Shown here: positions 49,973 to 59,208 of the stretch, one piece after another
Numbering within the stretch: position 1 is the first letter of the stretch
How the letters are laid out: each line of letters starts with the position of its first letter
Source: JBAXPV01 sp037132075
Lineage (GTDB): Bacteria > Bacteroidota > Bacteroidia > Bacteroidales > CAIXZF01
Direction of reading: 5' to 3'
DNA length: 64,000 bases
NCBI GenBank assembly: GCA_037132075.1
Contig: JBAXPV010000007.1
Location: forward strand, 58,540 to 122,539
The notes under the pieces: model-generated
What the model saw: only the letters and a program-made list of their open reading frames with translations
Database searches by the model: none
What the model was told of the DNA's origin: nothing
Position numbers and translations under genes: made by a program

Positions 49973-50899
49973 ATGGAAGAGTTAAATTATCAGGAGGATT
50001 TTAGGAAAAGGGAGAAGAAATATCGCATGCTGATTGCACTCCTTTGTGGAGTCATATTAATTCTGGCCGTCCTATTAGTGGTCACGAGGGTGCAGACTCG
50101 TACCCTTGTAGTTCAGACTGCACAGGTAAATTATGAAAAAGTCGCCCTGAAAACAGAACTGGATTCTTTAATTAAAGACCACGAAAGAATCAAAACTGAA
50201 TATAAAAGCGTCAGTAAGAACCTGCAGGGCAAAGACAGCCTGATCCTCGCCAATGCAAAAGAAATTGAGGAATTGCTGGCTTACAAATATGATTATAACA
50301 AAATAAAAAAGAAACTGGATCGCTTGCGTTTGATCACCCAGGGTTATGTGCACCAGATCGACTCTCTCTTCACTGTTAATGCAGCGCTGAAGACCGAGAA
50401 CAAGGAAATCAAAGGCAACCTCAGCAAAGAAAGGGAGAAAAATGTTGACCTTTCAAAAGAAAAGGAAACCCTTACCGAAAAGGTAAACCAGGCTGCATTG
50501 CTGAAAGCCTATAACGTGACTGCAACAACGCTCCGTAGTAAGTCAGACACCCGTGAGAGTGCAACAGAAAAAGCCCGCAGAGCTGACAAAGTAAAAGTTT
50601 GCTTTACACTCAGCGAGAATCCTGTGGCCGAGAAAGGCAAGAAAACCGTTTACATCAGGATTGCCCGACCCGATAATGTCATCATAACGGAAGGCCTTGA
50701 TGAGACGTCTTTCATGTTCAACGGACAGAAGATACAGTACTCGATGAAGCAGGAAGTAGATTATACAGGTTCTGCACAAAATATCTGCGTGGCCTGGTCC
50801 AAAAAGGACAAGAAAACTGATGCCATGAAAGGGATCTATCATGTCGCTTGTTTTATCGATGGCTACGAGATAGGGCAGGGACAGTTTGAACTAAAATAG
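49973..50899 (+). CDS. Inner-membrane protein with periplasmic coiled coil
   Basis: 308 residues: a short charged cytoplasmic end, one membrane helix (about 18-41, LIALLCGVILILAVLLVVTRV), a long coiled coil (about 50-165, with heptads KTELDSLIKDHERIKTEYKSVSKNLQGKD) and a C-terminal globular domain (about 175-308) with strands VKVCFTLSENPVAEKGKKTVYIRIARPDNVIITEG and GIYHVACFIDGYEIGQGQFELK. The C-terminal domain resembles small beta-sandwich domains of Bacteroidota envelope proteins. It is packed 8 bp after the dipeptidase and 6 bp before the LtaS-like gene, so it is likely in the same operon. Function unknown. Confidence 0.8.
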   Translation: MEELNYQEDFRKREKKYRMLIALLCGVILILAVLLVVTRVQTRTLVVQTAQVNYEKVALKTELDSLIKDHERIKTEYKSVSKNLQGKDSLILANAKEIEELLAYKYDYNKIKKKLDRLRLITQGYVHQIDSLFTVNAALKTENKEIKGNLSKEREKNVDLSKEKETLTEKVNQAALLKAYNVTATTLRSKSDTRESATEKARRADKVKVCFTLSENPVAEKGKKTVYIRIARPDNVIITEGLDETSFMFNGQKIQYSMKQEVDYTGSAQNICVAWSKKDKKTDAMKGIYHVACFIDGYEIGQGQFELK

Positions 50900-50905
50900 G
50901 AAAAG

Positions 50906-52837
50906 GTGCGGTCGATCCCGGGGTACCTTGCTTTTTTGTTTTTTATTTTTCTTAGCGGAATCCTCCTTTTCGGCCTGATACGTATTGCATTGCTGCTGAT
51001 GTGCATGGATCATCTGTCGCCTGCCACCAGTCAATATATCTGGTATGCTGTCCTGAACCGCGGATTACTCTTTGACATAGTGACTACATCGTATCTGATC
51101 GCGCTTCCTTTCGTCCTGTTCTCGGTTACCCGACTTTTCAATTACAAAAAAAAATGGCTGGATACCATGATGCTGTTGATCATCCAGCTGAGCTTGGGCC
51201 TGGCACTTATGCTAGCCATGGCTGATATCCCATACTTCTTATATTACAATGCCCGGATTAACCAGGGAATCTTCACTTGGACTGACAATCCCTCAGGAAT
51301 GGCAATGGCAGTGATAAAGGATTATCACTATTATCCTTTTCTATTGGCATTTCCTGTATTCATGAGTTTGATCGTATGGCTTTTTGTTTCTTTGTCGAAA
51401 AAGTGGTTAACCCGCTATGAAAAGCCAATGAGTTTCTCGCGAAGACTCATGTTTTTCTTTGGTTCACTGCTGGTATTGATGTTGGGACTTCGTGGTGAAC
51501 TGAACCCGGCAAACCGTCCTTTAAGGATAGAATATGCCTTTAAAACCCCAGATCCATTTGCAAACCAGTTGGGACTAAATCCGGTCTTTCATTTTATCCA
51601 ATCGCAAGAGAAATTCAACTTCCGGGAAATGCCTGAGCCTGAAGCCATCCGTAACGTTCAGAATTACCTTGGCGTCACGAAAAAATTTGATAGTCCGCTT
51701 GCACGTGAAATCACATCAAATTCAGGGGAAGCAACACATAATATTGTCCTGATTTTTGTAGAAAGCCTGAGTGCCTCAAAGATTGGACGGTTTAACCCTG
51801 GCTTTACCGGGAATACCCCTTTTCTCGATAGCCTGGCCCTGCATTGCCGGATGTTTGACTCAGTATATTCAGCTGGCGAACATACTTATAACGGGGTGTT
51901 TTCCTCGCTTTACGGGCTTCCAACCTTAATCGACAATAAGGTCACTTCAGGTTCTCTTACATCGAGCCTTTCCTATGCCGGTTTGCCTCAGATTTTGAAA
52001 TCCAGGGGCTATCAGAATGTGTTCTTCTGCCCGAACGACAGAGAATTCGATAATTTTGAAGGCTTCCTGATCCCGAATGGGTTTTCAAAAATCTATGATG
52101 ATAAGAGCTTTCCGAAAAGTACCATCGTGAATGGCTGGGGCGTTTCTGATCATTACCTTTTTAATTATGCCCTGGGGCAGATCGACAGTCTATGTTCAAA
52201 GAAAAAACCTTTTTTTGCCGCTCTGCTCACTATTTCTACACACAGTCCATACATCATCCCATCTAACATCCCAATGAGATTTAAGAGTGAGCAGGCTGTC
52301 GACAGAAGTTATGAATATACCGACTGGGCTTTAAAAGGCTTTTTCAAAGCAGCGGCCTCAAAACCATGGTTTCAAAACACCATCTTTGTCATCATCGGAG
52401 ATCATGGTCAGAATTTCGACAAAACATACGAGATGCCTTTGTCCTATCACCATACCCCATTATATATTTATTGTCCCTGGGATAGCGTTCCAAAAGTTTA
52501 TGGCAAGCTTGGAATGCAAATCGACATCACACCTACCATTCTTGATATACTGGGTTTTTCATACATTAACAACACATTGGGGATTGACCTGTTCAGGGAA
52601 AGCAGGCCCTTTGCCTACTTCAACGGAGATACACGCCTCGGTTGCATTGATCATGAGTATTTCTACATCCGTAGTAAGGATGGCAGGGAATCGCTGTTTC
52701 AATATAAAACCGGGAATCAGCAAAATTATGCCACCAGCAATAAAGAAAAAGCAGCTGCCATGAAAAAGTATATGTTCTCTAATATGCAGGTGACACAGTA
52801 CATGATCAAACACAGCCTCACCGGAATCCCCCATTAG
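50906..52837 (+). CDS. LtaS-like phosphoglycerol transferase / sulfatase-fold membrane enzyme
   Basis: 643 residues from a GTG at 50906. Five N-terminal membrane helices (to about residue 195) are followed by an extracytoplasmic sulfatase domain. The catalytic threonine is T327 in YSAGEHTYNGVFSSLYGLP, and metal-binding residues include E286 (LIFVESLSASK) and the GDHGQNF motif near 494. LtaS-type enzymes transfer glycerol phosphate or phosphoethanolamine to envelope polymers; in Gram-negative bacteria such proteins modify lipid A, OPG-like glucans or surface glycans. The exact acceptor is unknown. The gene ends at a C-tract repeat. Confidence 0.9.
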   Translation: MRSIPGYLAFLFFIFLSGILLFGLIRIALLLMCMDHLSPATSQYIWYAVLNRGLLFDIVTTSYLIALPFVLFSVTRLFNYKKKWLDTMMLLIIQLSLGLALMLAMADIPYFLYYNARINQGIFTWTDNPSGMAMAVIKDYHYYPFLLAFPVFMSLIVWLFVSLSKKWLTRYEKPMSFSRRLMFFFGSLLVLMLGLRGELNPANRPLRIEYAFKTPDPFANQLGLNPVFHFIQSQEKFNFREMPEPEAIRNVQNYLGVTKKFDSPLAREITSNSGEATHNIVLIFVESLSASKIGRFNPGFTGNTPFLDSLALHCRMFDSVYSAGEHTYNGVFSSLYGLPTLIDNKVTSGSLTSSLSYAGLPQILKSRGYQNVFFCPNDREFDNFEGFLIPNGFSKIYDDKSFPKSTIVNGWGVSDHYLFNYALGQIDSLCSKKKPFFAALLTISTHSPYIIPSNIPMRFKSEQAVDRSYEYTDWALKGFFKAAASKPWFQNTIFVIIGDHGQNFDKTYEMPLSYHHTPLYIYCPWDSVPKVYGKLGMQIDITPTILDILGFSYINNTLGIDLFRESRPFAYFNGDTRLGCIDHEYFYIRSKDGRESLFQYKTGNQQNYATSNKEKAAAMKKYMFSNMQVTQYMIKHSLTGIPH

Positions 52838-52892
52838 CCCCTCTCCCCCCAATCTCCCCTTCTCCCAATCCCCCTCTCCCCAATCACCCCCC
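52838..52892. repeat. C-tract repeat between LtaS-like gene and gldH
   Basis: Seven tracts of 3-6 C residues with 3-5-nt spacers (TCT, AAT, TTCT, AAT types). It begins at the stop of the LtaS-like gene and overlaps the last codons of gldH. It belongs to the same class as 40765-40798 and 62028-62056. The minus strand is G-rich. Confidence 0.8.
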
Positions 52893-53348
52893 AACCTTCT
52901 CCACCCTCAACCCCAGCTCCATCACCCCTGGCGTATCATATTTCGACATGCGGTTTTCAATCTCGACTTTATAATGGCCTTTTTCATTGAAATGATATCC
53001 TGAATACACCACCTGGTCCATATCCCAGAGATCGCCCATGCCGGATGCCCGGAAAGTCCCGTCAGCATTGCGGATTACCATCGTGATGTCTTTCAGTCTT
53101 CTTTCGCCTGAAGGTGTGTATATTGCCAGGGTCATCTGTAGATCCGGTTCCGGAAAGACTGTATGATGCCGCAGACTCATCGTCATGTCATAGAGAGATT
53201 CTGTGTCGCTGATGTCGAATTCAAAGGTGACATTCTTAAAGCGGTTCCACTTCATGTCTTCAAAATTATGCCGCTCATCAAAGACTTTCTTGCTATTACA
53301 GGATTGAAGAATAAGAAACAGCAGCATCATGGAGATCATACCTTTCAT
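52884..53348 (-). CDS. gldH: Gliding motility / T9SS-associated lipoprotein GldH
   Basis: 154 residues with a lipobox at C17 (LILQSCNS). The mature part follows GldH: FEDMKWNRFKNVTFEFDISDTESLYDMTMSLRHHTVFPEPDLQMTL, then IYTPSGERRLKDITMVIRNADGTFRASGMGDLWDMDQVVY and a C-terminal GHYKVEIENRMSKYDTPGVMELGLRVEK. GldH is a lipoprotein needed for gliding in Flavobacterium and is found with type IX secretion in non-gliding Bacteroidota too. Its presence fits the three sorting-domain proteins in the window. It is divergent from ribF. Confidence 0.85.
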   Translation of the reverse strand: MKGMISMMLLFLILQSCNSKKVFDERHNFEDMKWNRFKNVTFEFDISDTESLYDMTMSLRHHTVFPEPDLQMTLAIYTPSGERRLKDITMVIRNADGTFRASGMGDLWDMDQVVYSGYHFNEKGHYKVEIENRMSKYDTPGVMELGLRVEKVGG

Positions 53349-53365
53349 CAGTGCAGATTTTAGTT

Positions 53366-53396
53366 GTTGGCAAATTTACAAAAGATATTACTTTTG
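53366..53396 (+). promoter_or_regulatory. Bacteroidota-type promoter of ribF
   Basis: TTG (53366-53368) and TACTTTTG (53389-53396) spaced 20 bp, ending 7 bp before the ATG at 53404. This implies a very short leader. Confidence 0.55.
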
Positions 53397-53403
53397 CCCA
53401 CCA

Positions 53404-54342
53404 ATGGAATTGCATAACTCTATCGCTAACTTTCCTGCTTCAGGAGAAACCGTAGCCACCATGGGCACTTTTGACGGTGTTCATCTGGGTCATCAGAAGT
53501 TGCTTGAACGTGTCCGCCAGCAGGCTGCTGACTTGGGTGTCCCCAGCATCGTCGTTACTTTCGATCCCCCGCCACGCCTGGTTCTCAGGCCAGAGGATAC
53601 GGAAGCTCGTTTTCTGAACACCACTAAAGAAAAGATCGCCCTGATCAATGACTGCGGGATCGACCATCTTTTAATGCTGAATTTTGACGCAAGCCTTGCT
53701 GCGATGGCCCCTGAGGATTTTGCCAGGAAGATCTTTGTGAAAACTTTAAATGTCAATACGATCATCATGGGATATGATCATCATTTTGGGAGACACGGCA
53801 AAGGCAATATCTTCACGCTCAAGTCACTGGGACATGAAACAGGCTTCCAGGTGGAGAAACTTGATGCTGTCGACTGCAATGGCGAGGTGATCTCTTCCAC
53901 GCGGATACGGGAAGCCCTGGCTGCCGGTCAGCTTGAGCTGGCCAATAGCCTCCTGGGCTATTCTTATTCTTTAAAAGGTATTGTGGTCGAAGGGCAAAAG
54001 CTAGGCCGCACCATCGGCTATCCCACAGCCAACCTCAAAGTAAATTATCCCTGGAAGCTGATCCCGGCAAATGGTGTCTATGCAGTAGCGGTTTCTTGCC
54101 AATCCGAGCATTTTTGTGGTATGGGAAATATCGGGTTTCGTCCTACTGTCAGTGGCATTGGGCAAACGGTAGAAGTAAATATCTTCGACTTCGACAGGGA
54201 TATTTATGGAGAAACGATTACGCTCAGCTTCAAAAAAAAGACCCGGGATGAACAGAAGTTCCCGGGTCTCGATGCTTTAAAATCCGCTATTGCTGAGGAT
54301 GAGCGGCTCATCCGAACCTATTTTAGCGACCAGCACGCTTAG
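53404..54342 (+). CDS. ribF: Bifunctional riboflavin kinase / FMN adenylyltransferase
   Basis: 312 residues from ATG 53404. I chose this start because the upstream extension is not conserved-looking and would include the promoter. The N-terminal FAD synthetase domain has ATMGTFDGVHLGHQKLLERV (HxGH nucleotidyltransferase motif) and later GYDHHFGRHGKGN and ISSTRIREAL. The C-terminal riboflavin kinase has GRTIGYPTANLKV and NGVYAVAV. It converts riboflavin to FMN and FAD. The last 20 bp overlap the end of the convergent fusA gene. Confidence 0.97.
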   Translation: MELHNSIANFPASGETVATMGTFDGVHLGHQKLLERVRQQAADLGVPSIVVTFDPPPRLVLRPEDTEARFLNTTKEKIALINDCGIDHLLMLNFDASLAAMAPEDFARKIFVKTLNVNTIIMGYDHHFGRHGKGNIFTLKSLGHETGFQVEKLDAVDCNGEVISSTRIREALAAGQLELANSLLGYSYSLKGIVVEGQKLGRTIGYPTANLKVNYPWKLIPANGVYAVAVSCQSEHFCGMGNIGFRPTVSGIGQTVEVNIFDFDRDIYGETITLSFKKKTRDEQKFPGLDALKSAIAEDERLIRTYFSDQHA

Positions 54343-56398
54343 CTTCCTGCGCTTTCTTTACGATTTCTTCCTGGATCGGTTTGGTCACCGGCAGGTATTT
54401 GTGGAAATCCATAGAGTAGTTGGCACGGCCTGAGCTGAGGTTCCTCAATGCCGTAGCATAACCAAACATCTCGCTCAGTGGTACAAAAGCAACCACTTTC
54501 TGTGAACCTTTACGGTGACGGCGCATCGACTCAACACGACCACGTCTGCGGTTCAGGTTGCCTACAATATCTCCGATATAGTCGTCTGGAGTATTTACTT
54601 CCACTTTCATCACTGGCTCCAGCAGGATCGGGGTGGCTTTGTTGAATGCCGTCTTGAAACAGATAGATCCGCAAGTCTGGAATGCCATGTCGGATGAGTC
54701 AACCGGGTGATGTTTTCCATCGAGCAATACTGCCTTCACGTCGATGACAGGATAACCTGCGATAACGCCATCAGCCAGGGTTTTCTGGATACCCTTATCC
54801 ACAGAAGGAATATATTCCAGTGGAATGGCTCCCCCTTTGATACGCTCGACGAACTCATAACCGAGTCCTTCGTTGGGCTCGAGGCGCAGGTAAACCTGGG
54901 CAAACTGGCCCTTACCACCCGTTTGTTTGATATGCCTGTAGTCATGTTCAGCTTCCATGGTAATCGTTTCGCGATAAGCAACGGAAGGCTCGCCGACCTC
55001 AACCTCTACGCCGAATTCATGTTTCAGACGGTCAAGGATAATTTCGAGGTGAAGCTCGCCCATACCGGCCACGATTGTCTCTTCGGTTTCTTCGTCAAAA
55101 TGTACGTTGAAAGAAGGATCTTCGTTGGCAAGCTTGTGAAGGGCTTCTCCCATTTTTTGTGTGTCCTTGCGGGTCACAGGGTTGATCCTCATTTCGATGA
55201 CACTGGGGGGCACCTGGATCGACTCTAACAGTAAAGGATGTTCCACGTCGCAAAGGGTATCTCCGGTCTTGGTAAGTTTCATCCCGATCAAGGCAACAAT
55301 GTCACCCGGGCCGGCTACTGCTACTTCTTCCCTGTCTTTGGCATGGATTTTTAAGATACGACCCGTACGTTCGTTTTTGCCACGGGTTGAATTCAGAATC
55401 TGGATCCCGCTTCTCAGCTCACCCGAATAGATGCGGATGAAAGTCTGCTGTCCTACAAATGGGTCATGGATCAGCTTAAAGGCAAGGGCTGAAAACGGTG
55501 ACTTTGCGGTGGGTTGGCGGGTATGAGTCTTTTCTTTGTCGTCGAGGTCGATGCCAACAACGGCTCCAACATCGATAGGTGAGGGGAGGTATTCCACGAC
55601 AGCGTCGAGTAACATCTGAACACCTTTATTTTTATAAGCTGCACCACAGAATACAGGGGTGATCATCATCTTGAGGGTAGCAGCACGGGCAACTTTACGC
55701 ATTTGTTCAGCGCTGATAGGCTTGTCTTCCAGGAAAAGCTCCATGATTTCATCGTCGAATTCAGCGATCTTCTCGAGGATGGCAGTACGGGCTGTTTCCA
55801 TTTTTTCGATATAATCGGCAGGAATTGGCATCTCGATTTTCTCGAGTTCTTCGAAGCGGTAAGCTTTCTTTTCAACCACGTCGATGATCCCTCTGAAGTC
55901 TTCTTCAGCCCCGATTGGGATCTGGAAAGGAAGGGCATTGGCGTCGAGGTGGGTATCCATTTGGGTTAGCACTTCGGAAAAGTCAGCTCCTGTGCGGTCC
56001 ATTTTATTAACGAAGGCAATCCTGGGAACTTTATGGCGATCGGCCTGGTTCCAGACAGTCTCACTTTGAGGCTCAACACCGCCAACAGCGCAGAAAAGGG
56101 CTACCATGCCATCGATAACACGAAGAGAACGTTCTACTTCGATGGTGAAGTCGACGTGACCAGGAGTGTCGATGATGTTGATCTGGCTGTCGTTCCAGGC
56201 ACAAGAGATGGCTGCGGAGGCGATCGTGATCCCTCTTTCCTGCTCCTGTTTCATGAAGTCCATGGTGGCGCCGCCATCGTGGACTTCGCCCATTTTACGG
56301 GTGGTTCCTGTGAAGAATAAGATACGCTCTGTCATCGTGGTTTTGCCGGCATCGATATGAGCGGCTATCCCGATATTTCTGAGTTTATTTAATGGCAT
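54323..56398 (-). CDS. fusA: Translation elongation factor G
   Basis: 691 residues, normal length. GTPase motifs: GIAAHIDAGKTTMTERILF (G1), DFMKQEQERGITIASAA (switch I, G2), IIDTPGHVDFTIEVERSLRV (G3) and FVNKMDRTGAD (G4). Domains II-V follow, with GELHLEIILDRLKHEFGVEV and a C-terminal FGYATALRNLSSGRANYSMDFHKY. It drives ribosomal translocation. It is not beside rpsL/rpsG, so it could be one of two EF-G paralogues; the intact catalytic motifs still point to translocation. It overlaps ribF by 20 bp at the 3' ends. Confidence 0.96.
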   Translation of the reverse strand: MPLNKLRNIGIAAHIDAGKTTMTERILFFTGTTRKMGEVHDGGATMDFMKQEQERGITIASAAISCAWNDSQINIIDTPGHVDFTIEVERSLRVIDGMVALFCAVGGVEPQSETVWNQADRHKVPRIAFVNKMDRTGADFSEVLTQMDTHLDANALPFQIPIGAEEDFRGIIDVVEKKAYRFEELEKIEMPIPADYIEKMETARTAILEKIAEFDDEIMELFLEDKPISAEQMRKVARAATLKMMITPVFCGAAYKNKGVQMLLDAVVEYLPSPIDVGAVVGIDLDDKEKTHTRQPTAKSPFSALAFKLIHDPFVGQQTFIRIYSGELRSGIQILNSTRGKNERTGRILKIHAKDREEVAVAGPGDIVALIGMKLTKTGDTLCDVEHPLLLESIQVPPSVIEMRINPVTRKDTQKMGEALHKLANEDPSFNVHFDEETEETIVAGMGELHLEIILDRLKHEFGVEVEVGEPSVAYRETITMEAEHDYRHIKQTGGKGQFAQVYLRLEPNEGLGYEFVERIKGGAIPLEYIPSVDKGIQKTLADGVIAGYPVIDVKAVLLDGKHHPVDSSDMAFQTCGSICFKTAFNKATPILLEPVMKVEVNTPDDYIGDIVGNLNRRRGRVESMRRHRKGSQKVVAFVPLSEMFGYATALRNLSSGRANYSMDFHKYLPVTKPIQEEIVKKAQEAKRAGR

Positions 56399-56600
56399 GT
56401 GTGTTTTTTGTTGATTGATAAGGGTTTATAAAGGCTCCCGTTTTGGGGGTGCAAAGGTCCGAAAAAAATCGAGACAAAACGTATTTTAGGAATTATTAAC
56501 GATTACTTTATATTGGATAATGGTGTAACTTATTGTCAAACAGAGAAAAACGCCAATAAGTCTCCCCAAAATACATCATCTGATTTTTCAGATGTGTTCG

Positions 56601-56608
56601 TACCTTTG
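56601..56608 (+). promoter_or_regulatory. TAnnTTTG promoter element of the flavin reductase gene
   Basis: TACCTTTG lies 17 bp before the ATG at 56626. Confidence 0.5.
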
Positions 56609-56625
56609 CTGCTTAAACTATACCT

Positions 56626-57207
56626 ATGAAACTTGATCTTCCTCCAAAAACGATCTTACTTCCTTGCCCGGTGCTGATTATCGGTACCTATGGCCCCGAC
56701 GGCAAACCAAATATCATGAATGCGGCCTGGGGTGGCATCGTATGCAGTGTACCTCCATGTATCAGTGTTTCTGTCAGGGAGTCGAGGCTTACTTACCATA
56801 ACATCAGGCACAGTGGGGCTTTCACGGTTAACTTTCCCTCTGAGAAATTTTTAAAAGAAGCAGACTATGTTGGGATCGTGTCGGGCAGAGATCACGATAA
56901 ATTCAAAGAAACCGGACTCAAAGCTGTCAAAAGCAAACTGATCAATGCCCCGCTTGTGGATGAATTTCCGTATGCCCTGGAATGTAAGCTGATCAGGGAA
57001 GTGAATCTGGGTACCCATACGATGTTCATTGGCGAGATTGTTGGCATGGTCGCCGATAGCGAAATGCTAACGCCCGGGAAGCTGCCCGACATCGAACTTG
57101 TTCGGCCCATGCTTTACGGTTCTGCCGGCAATATGGCTTATTATGGAATCGGTGAAAAACTGGGTGCTGCCTATACTGTAGGAAAAGAAATTGGGGCAGT
57201 GGGTTAG
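56626..57207 (+). CDS. Flavin reductase / flavoredoxin-like FMN-binding protein
   Basis: 193 residues with the flavin-reductase-like split-barrel pattern: VLIIGTYGPDGKPNIMNAAWGGIVCSVPPCISVSVRESRLTYHNIRHSGAFTVNFPSEK, then the acidic ALECKLIREVNLGTHTMFIGEIVG strand pair typical of flavoredoxins. It is expected to bind FMN and pass electrons from NAD(P)H or ferredoxin partners. No membrane or export signal is present. The gene stands alone; the frame after its stop continues into a DUF3089-like remnant. Confidence 0.92.
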   Translation: MKLDLPPKTILLPCPVLIIGTYGPDGKPNIMNAAWGGIVCSVPPCISVSVRESRLTYHNIRHSGAFTVNFPSEKFLKEADYVGIVSGRDHDKFKETGLKAVKSKLINAPLVDEFPYALECKLIREVNLGTHTMFIGEIVGMVADSEMLTPGKLPDIELVRPMLYGSAGNMAYYGIGEKLGAAYTVGKEIGAVG

Positions 57208-57609
57208 TCATTCAGGAATCCCTTACTAAAGAATTACAGCCCCGATGACCTTGGCGTAATTATCTCCTATAATACACAAGCACCCAGTGTTGTTGCCCCT
57301 CACAATCCGGTTGTGTCAGATATTGTAGGTCTTGTCATCAATCCGATTACATGGATAAGAACCGAAACAGTAGCAACAGTTGCTGAAGGATTGGGTTCCT
57401 TCATGCCTGATCCGGTGACAGCGAAATTTATAATGGGACCTCAATATGCTGATGCCAAAGTTAACACTAACAAAGGTGTGCTGATTTGCAACACTGCCGA
57501 CTCAAACTTACTTTATCAATTCACCACAAGTGACACAAAGGGAAATGCACAAAGGGCACAAGGGGGTATTTGCTTGATCAGTATTAATTTGTTTTGGAAA
57601 GGGAGGTAG
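57208..57609 (+). pseudogene. C-terminal-type fragment of a DUF3089-like protein
   Basis: Immediately after the flavin reductase TAG the same frame reads NPLLKNYSPDDLGVIISYNTQAPSVVAPHN, then LVINPITWIRTETVATVAEGLGS and YADAKVNTNKGVLICNTADSNLLYQF. These match segments I recall from DUF3089 proteins (SYNTQ/SWNTE, INPLxW, DAxVxTxxGVLIC), which normally are about 350 residues. Neither the N-terminal catalytic part nor the normal C-terminal end is present. The frame runs into an accacaa/ggcaca repeat at 57523, then stops. A GTG at 57313 could start a 98-residue product, but a decayed fragment is the better reading. Confidence 0.5.
57523..57562. repeat. accacaa / cacaaagg repeat at the end of the DUF3089-like fragment
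   Basis: accacaagtgacacaaaggg and gcacaaagggcacaag follow each other here. They resemble the arm sequences of the palindromes at 17373-17456 and 60623-60691. Confidence 0.5.
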
Positions 57610-57666
57610 GTAATACCTGTCGTTTTAATTCTCAAATTTGCATGACCAGGTAACAAAATTCCCTCC

Positions 57667-57822
57667 ATGAGAAAAATATGCATAGCCCTTGTTTTCCTGT
57701 TGCTTTCATTCTCTATAATCGTTAAAAGCCAGACAATTCAACAAGTAGGTTATTATTCCATTAATGGTGTTTTTGCCTTGTCTGCCAAGCCCAATCTCAT
57801 GTACCTGGGCAATGATAAGTAG
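57667..57822 (+). pseudogene. Truncated secreted-protein gene (51 codons)
   Basis: ATG 57667 opens a signal peptide (KICIALVFLLLSFSIIVKSQ) and 31 mature residues (TIQQVGYYSINGVFALSAKPNLMYLGND), then stops with TAG at 57820. The start resembles those of secreted beta-propeller proteins such as LVIVP-repeat proteins, whose first blade has a G-x-(A/V)-x-x-V-x-x-x-x-x-x-Y-(V/L)-G pattern. As it stands it encodes no full domain. It is probably the 5' remnant of a longer gene. Sequence after it has cggatgatgcgggtttacgcggatt-type repeats common in Bacteroidota intergenic DNA. Confidence 0.5.
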
Positions 57823-57909
57823 TGTCGGTTGTAATATTTGATAGAACACGGATGATGCGGGTTTACGCGGATTATATAATTTTTTAAATACAGTATTTGC
57901 ATTAATGTA

Positions 57910-58605
57910 ATGAAAAAAAAATCAGTAATAATCAGCCCGATTCGTCAAATCCATGCTCTATTGCCATGGGTTCCGGGAAAGATAAGTATCTGGCTGATTT
58001 TTATAATGACAGCTTGTTTGTTTCTATCATCATGCTGCAACAAGGATTCCGTTGAGACTGCCCGCCTGGCATTGGATTCAGCTGAACTGAAACTAATTCC
58101 ATATAAGTTGGGCGAACAATATAAATTCGTTCATTCCAACGGATTTGGTTTTTATTTTACTGTGACTGAAGATAAGCTACAGTGGTATGAACAGCGCGAC
58201 TTATGTGAGTGGAATTGCTGCGGAAAGGATTACTATTCTTACCAGGTGAGAACGGCAAAACTCGTGTCGGAATATCCCAAACTTACCATTGAACTATTTG
58301 AAGGAGAACGTGCTTATGATTACTATCCCAGGATGCTGAGTCTGAGCATCAACAACAGGCATTATTGTTATTTTCCTTACGACAGCCTGGCTCATTTTAT
58401 GTGCGATACGATTCAAAAGACATATTGCCACGATTCTATTATGATCAATAATAAAATATATACGCATGTTGTCGAAGCGTATGTTAATAATTATTCGTTT
58501 ACTGCGGATTCCACGATATTGTTGCCTGAATGGGTTTATTACAACAAGCTGGGCTTGTTGCAAATTAAAATGTCGAATCATGAGACCTATAGCCTTGATC
58601 AGTAG
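57910..58605 (+). CDS. Hypothetical lipoprotein, first of a pair
   Basis: 231 residues. A long N-terminal segment precedes a hydrophobic helix and a lipobox ending in C42 or C43 (LFLSSCCNKD); an internal start nearer to IWLIFIMTACLFL is possible. The mature part is rich in tyrosine, cysteine and aspartate (QWYEQRDLCEWNCCGKDYYSYQVRT), with several cysteine pairs that may form disulfides outside the cytoplasm. I do not recognise the family. The next lipoprotein gene overlaps its end by 26 bp, so the two are translationally coupled. Confidence 0.72.
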   Translation: MKKKSVIISPIRQIHALLPWVPGKISIWLIFIMTACLFLSSCCNKDSVETARLALDSAELKLIPYKLGEQYKFVHSNGFGFYFTVTEDKLQWYEQRDLCEWNCCGKDYYSYQVRTAKLVSEYPKLTIELFEGERAYDYYPRMLSLSINNRHYCYFPYDSLAHFMCDTIQKTYCHDSIMINNKIYTHVVEAYVNNYSFTADSTILLPEWVYYNKLGLLQIKMSNHETYSLDQ

Positions 58606-59182
58606 GGTCATCTTCTTTTTTTTCTTGCTGGTCTTGTTCAACAGCTGCGGCGAGGACATTACCGGTACTTTTTATTTCTCCGACGAAGCCAGGAAATATC
58701 AGATCGACACAACGATTACCTCCTTTAAAATGATTGACAATCATGGGATCACTGATGAATTCGTCATGGATAAATATAATTGGTACCAGACGCATCATTA
58801 TTTCAGTCAATGGGGTACTCACGGTGATGCCAGTGGGGAGACTTATGGGATCGCTTATAATTCTGTTCTTAACAGCTATATGTTTATGTATGTGCTGAGA
58901 GCTGATGTTGATTACACCAGCCTTGAAATAGAATGGAATCAGAAGGACCACTTTGTTTATGACTTTAGCAGCAGGAAGGTAATCAGTGGTATTGTACCTC
59001 TTGTCTCATTTTATGATTCACTGCTTGTCAGGGGTGTATGGTTCAGAAATATAATTGACATTGATTATTCAGGTAAAGTTAATGAAATCGACAAAGATAC
59101 CCCTGTGAGGACGTACATTTCAGGGGATAAGGGCTTAATTAAATTTGTCAGGAAAGACAGTGTTATCATCGAGAGAATTTAA
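58580..59182 (+). CDS. Hypothetical lipoprotein, second of a pair
   Basis: 200 residues from ATG 58580, chosen because it places a signal peptide and lipobox (VLFNSCGED, cysteine about 23) at the N-terminus; a longer in-frame start would sit inside the upstream gene. The mature part is mainly beta with ITGTFYFSDEARKYQIDTTITSFKMIDNHGITDEF and VPLVSFYDSLLVRGVWFRNIIDIDYS. No family recognised. It overlaps the upstream lipoprotein gene by 26 bp; both may form one surface complex. Confidence 0.75.
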   Translation: MRPIALISRVIFFFFLLVLFNSCGEDITGTFYFSDEARKYQIDTTITSFKMIDNHGITDEFVMDKYNWYQTHHYFSQWGTHGDASGETYGIAYNSVLNSYMFMYVLRADVDYTSLEIEWNQKDHFVYDFSSRKVISGIVPLVSFYDSLLVRGVWFRNIIDIDYSGKVNEIDKDTPVRTYISGDKGLIKFVRKDSVIIERI

Positions 59183-59208
59183 AATGCCTGGACATATTTT
59201 TATTGTTA

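Noticed and set aside
52559..52894. Minus-strand frame beginning MGGDWGEGDW at the C-tract repeat
   Set aside because: The unusual protein start is just translation of the G-rich repeat; the rest is antisense to the LtaS-like gene.
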